From: an uncultured Eubacteriales bacterium
GTDB lineage: Bacteria; Bacillota; Clostridia; Christensenellales; CAG-138
Assembly: GCA_900547135.1 (NCBI GenBank)
Contig: URFJ01000026.1
Span: forward strand, 1 to 17,490
Length of the DNA stretch: 17,490 nucleotides
Reading direction: 5' to 3'
The notes under the pieces are model-generated. The model worked only from the letters and a program-made list of their open reading frames with translations. It searched no databases and had not been told where the DNA came from. Both the position numbers and the translations under genes were made by a program. Positions 13,444-17,490 of the stretch are shown here, piece by piece; the first letter of the stretch is position 1; the number at the start of each line of letters is the position of its first letter.

Positions 13444-13474
13444 TATGATGTTATGCGGTTATAGGAGGAAATCT

Positions 13475-14179
13475 ATGATGCCACAATATAAACGGGTGCT
13501 GTTAAAGCTTAGCGGCGAAATGCTCGGCAAAGACGGCAAGGTTCTATCGGACGAGTCCCTGCGCAATACCGCGAAACGCATAAGGCTGTTGCATGATATG
13601 GGCGTTGAAATCGGCATTGTGGTTGGCGGCGGCAATATAGTCAGGGGAAGAAGCGCGCAAGGCATGGACCGTAACCGCGCCGATCATATGGGAATGCTCT
13701 CCACTGCCATCAATGCATTGGCTCTTCAAGACGCCCTTGAGAGGGAGGAAATGCCGTGTACGGTTCTTTCCGCTGTTGAGATGCAGCGGTTTTGCGATAC
13801 ATACAGCGCGCGCAAGGCAAATTTTGAACTGTCAAAATCCAATGTTGTAATATTCGCATGTGGAACGGGCGTCCCATTTTTTTCAACCGATACCGCTGCG
13901 GCGCTTAGGGCGCTTGAGATAGGCGCGGATGCGTTACTGTTGGCAAAGAGCGTAGATGCAGTATATTCGGCGGATCCAAAGCTTCATAAGGATGCGGTCA
14001 GATATTCGAAGCTTACATATGATAAAGTTATCAGGGATAACCTAAAGGCTACGGATATATCCACAATAACGCTGTGCAGAGAGCACAATATGCCGATTCT
14101 GCTTTTTTCAATGTCGGATGCCTCGAGCTTTATAGAGGCGGTATGCGGAGGAAATTCAGGTACGATTATAAGCGGTTAA
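13475..14179 (+). CDS. pyrH: UMP kinase
   Basis: UMP kinase phosphorylates UMP to UDP with ATP and is allosterically controlled by nucleotides. It has 234 residues of the amino acid kinase fold. Motifs: LLKLSGEML (phosphate-binding KLSGE, 11-15), IGIVVGGGNIVRG (49-58), DRNRADHMGMLSTAINALAL, FACGTGVPFFSTDTAAALRA (UMP/ATP site), GADALLLAKSVDAVY and the terminal GTIISG. ATG 13475, or the adjacent ATG 13478, is chosen because TAGGAGGA (13462-13469) is directly upstream. A further upstream ATG would place that ribosome binding site inside the gene. It forms a unit with frr, 82 nt downstream, and is separated from tsf by the accessory insert. Confidence 0.97.
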   Translation: MMPQYKRVLLKLSGEMLGKDGKVLSDESLRNTAKRIRLLHDMGVEIGIVVGGGNIVRGRSAQGMDRNRADHMGMLSTAINALALQDALEREEMPCTVLSAVEMQRFCDTYSARKANFELSKSNVVIFACGTGVPFFSTDTAAALRALEIGADALLLAKSVDAVYSADPKLHKDAVRYSKLTYDKVIRDNLKATDISTITLCREHNMPILLFSMSDASSFIEAVCGGNSGTIISG

Positions 14180-14261
14180 TAATCCATATAATAATTGATT
14201 TTAATGAATGTTTTGGGTAAAATGTAACTTAAAGACGCCTATAAGAAACGGAGGTAATATT

Positions 14262-14813
14262 GTGGATATAATCTCAGTAGCAACGGATAAAATGGGTAAG
14301 ACAACGTCTGTATTAAAGCGGGACCTGGGCGCGATACGGGCAGGCCGCGCCAATCCCCAGGTGCTGGATAAGATCATGGTGGATTACTACGGCACGCCTA
14401 CCCCAATAAACCAGATGGGCAATATAAGCTCTCCAGAGGCGAGAATGCTTGTAATTTCGCTTTGGGATGTAAAGCTTATACCACAAGTTGAGAAGGCGAT
14501 ACAGAAGTCAGATCTGGGAATAAACCCCACAAACGACGGCAAGTTCATACGGCTGGTATTTCCCGAACTCACTGAGGAAAGGCGCAAAGAACTCGTAAAG
14601 GTGGTGCGCAAAAAGGGAGAGGAAGCAAAGGTAGCTATCCGATCCATCCGAAGGGACTCGAACGAGCAGATTAAGAAATCAAAAAAGGATGGGGAAATTA
14701 CCGAGGATGACCAGCGGGAACTGGAGGAAGAGGCTCAAAAGCTGACCGACAGGTATATCAAGGATATTGATAAGATTATTGACGAAAAGGAAAAGGAGAT
14801 CATGGAGGTTTGA
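14262..14813 (+). CDS. frr: Ribosome recycling factor
   Basis: With EF-G it splits post-termination ribosomes. It has 183 residues, near the usual 185. Domain I helices: [20 protein letters not shown], then [20 protein letters not shown] (the hinge and domain II start), [31 protein letters not shown] and a C-terminal helix [19 protein letters not shown]. The start is GTG 14262 behind CGGAGGT. The frame is open upstream, but the extra 18 codons do not belong to the family. Its stop overlaps the small ORF that follows. Confidence 0.96.
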   Translation: MDIISVATDKMGKTTSVLKRDLGAIRAGRANPQVLDKIMVDYYGTPTPINQMGNISSPEARMLVISLWDVKLIPQVEKAIQKSDLGINPTNDGKFIRLVFPELTEERRKELVKVVRKKGEEAKVAIRSIRRDSNEQIKKSKKDGEITEDDQRELEEEAQKLTDRYIKDIDKIIDEKEKEIMEV

Positions 14814-14818
14814 TTCGC

Positions 14819-15013
14819 GTGCTTGGTTTTGAACTGGGCGATGCGGTAAACGAGCTCAAAAAGGCTGGCTACGAAGTTGTCGTCGTTGAAATAAGCGCGA
14901 AGAAGCGAATTGAAGGCGGGGAAAGCCGTGTAATAAGACAGCGTGAACTTCAGAACGGCCGCATAGAGCTTTCATACTCGCTGTTTCATACCGATATATA
15001 CAGCAAAGCTTAA
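14819..15013 (+). CDS. Small PASTA-like protein after frr, unknown
   Basis: About 64 residues. VLGFELGDAVNELKKAGYEV followed by a short strand, a GGESRVIRQREL turn/strand and a terminal strand (RIELSYSL) give an alpha-beta-beta pattern like a single PASTA domain. Comparable short ORFs of unknown role occur in Clostridia. GTG 14819 lies 10 nt after the GGAGG (14804-14808) located in the frr end. A TTG at 14810 overlapping the frr stop is too close to that site. It is translationally coupled to frr and closed by the terminator at 15042. uppS, frequently next after frr, is not here. Confidence 0.65.
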   Translation: MLGFELGDAVNELKKAGYEVVVVEISAKKRIEGGESRVIRQRELQNGRIELSYSLFHTDIYSKA

Positions 15014-15041
15014 GGTTCCCAACTTCATTACTGGTTTTGGC

Positions 15042-15090
15042 GGATGAAGCGATAATATGATTTATATTGCTTCATCCTTATTTTAATTTC
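15042..15090 (+). terminator. Terminator of the pyrH-frr unit
   Basis: GGATGAAGC (15042-15050) and GCTTCATCC (15069-15077) are perfectly complementary, with an AT-rich 18-nt loop. A T-rich tail, TTATTTTAATTT, follows. Confidence 0.8.
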
Positions 15091-15096
15091 ATCTTG
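15070..15096 (+). repeat. 27-bp direct repeat, copy 1
   Basis: CTTCATCCTTATTTTAATTT, then CATCTTG. It covers the 3' arm and tail of the terminator. Copy 2 at 15129 differs at three positions. Confidence 0.7.
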
Positions 15097-15128
15097 TAGG
15101 ATTGTAAAACATGTATTGTAGTACTACA

Positions 15129-15155
15129 CTTCATCCCTATTTTAATTTAATCTTA
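15129..15155 (+). repeat. 27-bp direct repeat, copy 2
   Basis: CTTCATCCCTATTTTAATTT, then AATCTTA. It repeats the terminator's 3' half 59 bp further on, without the matching 5' arm, so it cannot form the same hairpin alone. Confidence 0.7.
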
Positions 15156-15157
15156 GC

Positions 15158-15186
15158 TTGATTTAGCTGCGCAACCATGATATAAT
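15158..15186 (+). promoter_or_regulatory. Promoter of ybaB-recR
   Basis: TTGATT (15158-15163) and TATAAT (15181-15186) with 17-bp spacing lie 32 bp before the ybaB start. Confidence 0.8.
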
Positions 15187-15217
15187 GAAACCAAACGTTA
15201 ACGTGGAGGTAGTATAG

Positions 15218-15550
15218 ATGGCTAAAGGCGGTTTCCCGGGAATGGGCGGTAACATGCAGCAACTAATGAAGCAAGCTCAGAAAATGCAGGAAAACATGGC
15301 TAAGCTTCAGGACGAAATAGGGAATCGTGAGTTTAGCGTATCCGCTGGCGGTGGGGCCGTAACGGTAGTAATCTACGGACGCAAGGAGCTTAAAAGCATT
15401 GAGATCAGTCCCGAATGCGTTGACCCAGACGATATAGAAATGCTGCAGGATCTTATTATCAGTGCGGTTAACGAGGCTATACGGGTAGCGGATGAAACCA
15501 TGAATGGTGAAATGGGCAAGCTTACCGGCAGCGTTAACCTGGGAATCTAG
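15218..15550 (+). CDS. ybaB: Nucleoid-associated protein YbaB/EbfC
   Basis: This is a 110-residue DNA-binding dimer. The Gly/Met-rich start ([20 protein letters not shown]) leads into a long helix [12 protein letters not shown] strand pair follows ([28 protein letters not shown]), then the closing helix [16 protein letters not shown]. This is the standard family pattern. Relatives bind DNA and sit with recR, as here. ATG follows GTGGAGGT. The dnaX gene that usually precedes this pair is absent; the promoter at 15158 serves instead. Confidence 0.95.
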   Translation: MAKGGFPGMGGNMQQLMKQAQKMQENMAKLQDEIGNREFSVSAGGGAVTVVIYGRKELKSIEISPECVDPDDIEMLQDLIISAVNEAIRVADETMNGEMGKLTGSVNLGI

Positions 15551-15612
15551 CGTTTCTGCGGGTTTCTGTGCCGAATCAAGAAAAAGATTTTAGGCGGTTG
15601 GTTAAGATATAT

Positions 15613-16212
15613 ATGAATCCAGCGATAGAACCTATTCGCAATTTGGCATCACAGCTTGCCAGATTGCCTGGAATAGGAGGTAAAAGCGCATTAAGGCTGG
15701 CCTATTACATCCTTGACATGCCGGATGCTGTTGCAAGAGAGCTTGCCAATGCAATTACGGAAGCGAGGGACAAGGTACGCTACTGCGCAGTTTGCGGTAA
15801 TTACACAGATGTTGAGCCTTGCGCAATATGCGCAGACGCACAGCGGCGAGATGACATAATATGCGTTGTCGAAGACGCGAAAGACGTCCTGGCAATGGAA
15901 AAGATGCGGGAATTCCATGGGAAATACCATGTGCTTGGCGGCGTAGTTTCTCCTATAGATGGAATTGGGCCGGAGGACTTGCGCATTGAAGAGCTGGTTT
16001 GCAGGATACAGGCGACTCCTGTTAAAGAAATAGTATTAGCGACCAATCCCGATGTGGAGGGCGAGGCCACCGCCTCTTATATAGCAAGATTGCTTAGGCC
16101 GTATGGCGTCAGGGTTACAAGGATAGCGCATGGGATACCCATAGGCGGCAATCTTGAATATGTAGATGAAATGACGCTGTTTAAGGCTATGGAAGGACGG
16201 AGGGAGATATAG
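15613..16212 (+). CDS. recR: Recombination mediator protein RecR
   Basis: RecR loads RecA at gaps with RecF/RecO. It has 199 residues from ATG 15613, matching the family's ~198. The helix-hairpin-helix LPGIGGKSA (18-26), a zinc site of four cysteines (C58, C61, C70, C73), the Toprim segment ICVVEDAKDVLAMEK, and VLGGVVSPIDGIGPEDL are all present. EATASYIARLL and the Walker-B-like HGIPIGGNLEYVDE complete it. The frame stays open upstream to a GTG at 15568, which would add 15 residues foreign to the family. Neither start has a strong ribosome binding site, so the ATG is preferred on length. It is co-transcribed with ybaB. Confidence 0.95.
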   Translation: MNPAIEPIRNLASQLARLPGIGGKSALRLAYYILDMPDAVARELANAITEARDKVRYCAVCGNYTDVEPCAICADAQRRDDIICVVEDAKDVLAMEKMREFHGKYHVLGGVVSPIDGIGPEDLRIEELVCRIQATPVKEIVLATNPDVEGEATASYIARLLRPYGVRVTRIAHGIPIGGNLEYVDEMTLFKAMEGRREI

Positions 16213-16276
16213 GTAATAAAAGCTAACTGATTTTAAAGAAGGCCAGCTTATGGAACAATTTGGGAGGTGAGCACGG

Positions 16277-17266
16277 ATGAGAAAAATAATAATCGCCATT
16301 ACAGCAGCCATGGTTGCTTGCTTTATGCTATGCTCATGTATGGCTCCGACGATACCGACCGTGCCTGTCAGCGTTACTACTGGCGAAGCTGCCATGAAGG
16401 AAGCGAGAAAGTATTATAGGGAGTCTTCGTGCGTATTGTATGCGCGGTGTATAAAAACCCATGAGGTTACCAGAGAGGATGGTACGGTATATTACTGCGA
16501 TGATGTTCTAGTCCTTCAGCCATTGGTTGGCAATGCAAATATGGGGGCAATAGCACATTGCGTTTCTTCCGGTCTAAAGAGCGGGGTAAATTACCTTCTA
16601 TATTTAAATCAAAACGAGTATGGCGAGTATACCCTGCTGACTGAAAAGCCGCTTAAGGTAGTAAACGATAATGTAATCTGGCTTGACGGTACAGTCATAC
16701 CTTTGGCGCAGCTGCGAAACGACATACAGGAGATGGTAACCGTTATTATAGCTCCTGGCGAAACTTACATATATGATGATATGGCAGAGTTGGTTGAATC
16801 GGCGGATTATATATTTACCGCTAAGGTCGTAAGCATGCCGAGCTTGGAGAGCGCAACATTCAGGTATCAGTCGATGGGATCCACCGTAGAAAGCGATGTT
16901 GACGCTTCAATAGTATCCTTATATATTCGACGCGTAGCAAAGGGCGATTTGGAGCGCGGAAGCATAATCGACGTGGTATATACGCAAAAGCCTTATATGA
17001 ATGTAATAAATGCGTTAACCCATCAGGACCACCAGATTGATACCGGAGATGTACAGCGGCTTGTTAAAGGGCGGGAATATGTATTTTTCCTTATGGACAG
17101 CCCAAGCCCAAATCAAGACTACCTGTTTATGGTCAATCCGGTACAGGGCGCGATATCTATAGCTGGAAACGAACTTATCATTTTAAGCAGCAACAAGGCT
17201 GCGTATGGAAAGTATTCAACTGAAATGATTCTGTTTCATGCAATAGATAATATGTTAAAATATTAA
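16277..17266 (+). CDS. Lipoprotein with two similar domains, unknown function
   Basis: A 329-residue lipoprotein: the signal peptide ends at LCSC (Cys21). Two halves share an order of motifs. The first (about 45-150) runs from SSCVLYARCIKT through DDVLVLQPLVG, LKSGVNYLLYLNQ and LTEKPLKVVNDNVIWLDG. The second (about 165-310) runs from SADYIFTAKVVSM through SIVSLYIRRVAKGDL, LVKGREYVFFLMD and LFMVNPVQGAISIAGNELI. Each resembles an OB-like 'V.G.V ... v.kG ... G..Yl.FL ... G.i' module, as in NTR/TIMP-type secreted domains, but I would not name the family. The ribosome binding site GGGAGGTGA is strong. It may be co-transcribed with recR, 64 nt upstream. A terminator follows. Confidence 0.75.
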   Translation: MRKIIIAITAAMVACFMLCSCMAPTIPTVPVSVTTGEAAMKEARKYYRESSCVLYARCIKTHEVTREDGTVYYCDDVLVLQPLVGNANMGAIAHCVSSGLKSGVNYLLYLNQNEYGEYTLLTEKPLKVVNDNVIWLDGTVIPLAQLRNDIQEMVTVIIAPGETYIYDDMAELVESADYIFTAKVVSMPSLESATFRYQSMGSTVESDVDASIVSLYIRRVAKGDLERGSIIDVVYTQKPYMNVINALTHQDHQIDTGDVQRLVKGREYVFFLMDSPSPNQDYLFMVNPVQGAISIAGNELIILSSNKAAYGKYSTEMILFHAIDNMLKY

Positions 17267-17290
17267 AATGTTGCAAACATAGCTTTAGTA

Positions 17291-17317
17291 ATAAACGGCC
17301 AGTAGTTGGCCGTTTAT
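17291..17317. terminator. Bidirectional-type hairpin terminator
   Basis: ATAAACGGCCA (17291-17301) and TGGCCGTTTAT (17307-17317) are perfectly complementary, with a 5-nt loop. The stem ends in TTTAT. It separates the lipoprotein gene from addA. Confidence 0.85.
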
Positions 17318-17385
17318 ACATGTAAGGCTTCTTAGCTTGCATAGGATTAACGCCAAGCGCAAAGACAGCTTGACAACGGGGATAT

Positions 17386-17490
17386 ATGATTTGGACTGAT
17401 GAACAAAAAAAAGCCATAACAGGTTGCGGCAACCTGTTGGTTTCTGCGGCGGCAGGCTCAGGCAAAACCGCAGTCTTGACAGAGCGTATA
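17386..17490 (+). CDS. addA: ATP-dependent helicase/nuclease AddA, N-terminus only
   Basis: The first 35 residues are present before the window ends. They begin [11 protein letters not shown], then [20 protein letters not shown]. This is the Q-motif/Walker A start of UvrD-type helicases. The 'WT.EQ.kAI' opening with 'LLV.[15 protein letters not shown]' is characteristic of AddA, which with AddB processes double-strand breaks in Firmicutes. Many Firmicutes have addB upstream; here a terminator and an unrelated lipoprotein gene precede it. ATG 17386 follows a weak ACGGGG site. Confidence 0.88.
   Translation, partial: MIWTDEQKKAITGCGNLLVSAAAGSGKTAVLTERI

Noticed and set aside
13445..13474. Upstream ATG start for pyrH
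   Set aside because: It would place the strong TAGGAGGA site inside the coding region and adds residues foreign to the family.

Overview
The window looks like a chromosomal segment of an endospore-forming Clostridia-type Firmicute, probably uncultured. The evidence is a cwlJ-gerQ spore germination pair, an ireB/ruvX/DUF1292 cluster, a DNA-binding BirA paired with BioY, strong AGGAGG-type ribosome binding sites, and frequent TTG/GTG starts. Base composition is moderate in the housekeeping genes. It becomes clearly AT-rich at the extreme left edge and between tsf and pyrH.

Layout. 1-~160 is AT-rich sequence holding a fragment of a minus-strand ORF, abutting a BMP-family substrate-binding protein that has lost its signal peptide (to 1080). 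1110-2745 is a birA-bioY operon whose promoter carries a perfect 11-bp inverted repeat of BirA-operator type, so biotin sensing, ligation and uptake are one circuit. 2940-3530 is an HD-domain nucleotidase-like protein. 3743-4273 (minus) is an AlkZ-like DNA glycosylase lacking its middle. 4485-5641 (minus) is cwlJ-gerQ. 5818-6822 is an orphan NMT1/SsuA-like lipoprotein. 6976-8941 is ireB, an aldo/keto reductase fused to a ferredoxin domain, ruvX, and a DUF1292 gene. 8954-9229 is a structured leader and a 56-residue membrane peptide.

9751-14813 is the translation/ribosome-recycling cluster rpsB, tsf, pyrH, frr. It is split between tsf and pyrH by about 2.1 kb of accessory DNA. That insert holds a long terminator hairpin, two tandem copies of a structured element with compensatory stem changes, a secreted-protein gene interrupted by an in-frame TAA, a small lipoprotein, and decayed transposase-like fragments. 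pyrH has regained its own extended -10 promoter.

14819-17490 holds a small PASTA-like ORF overlapping frr, a terminator, ybaB/ebfC and recR with their own promoter, a lipoprotein built of two similar domains, a terminator, and the first 35 codons of addA. The last part groups recombination and repair functions (EbfC, RecR, AddA).

The most unusual signals are the tandem covarying RNA-like element (11521-11820), the leader that can sequester a Shine-Dalgarno (8954-9050), and the BirA operator over the birA-bioY promoter. No tRNA, rRNA, CRISPR array or complete insertion sequence was seen. All calls come from reading the sequence; no database search was possible.
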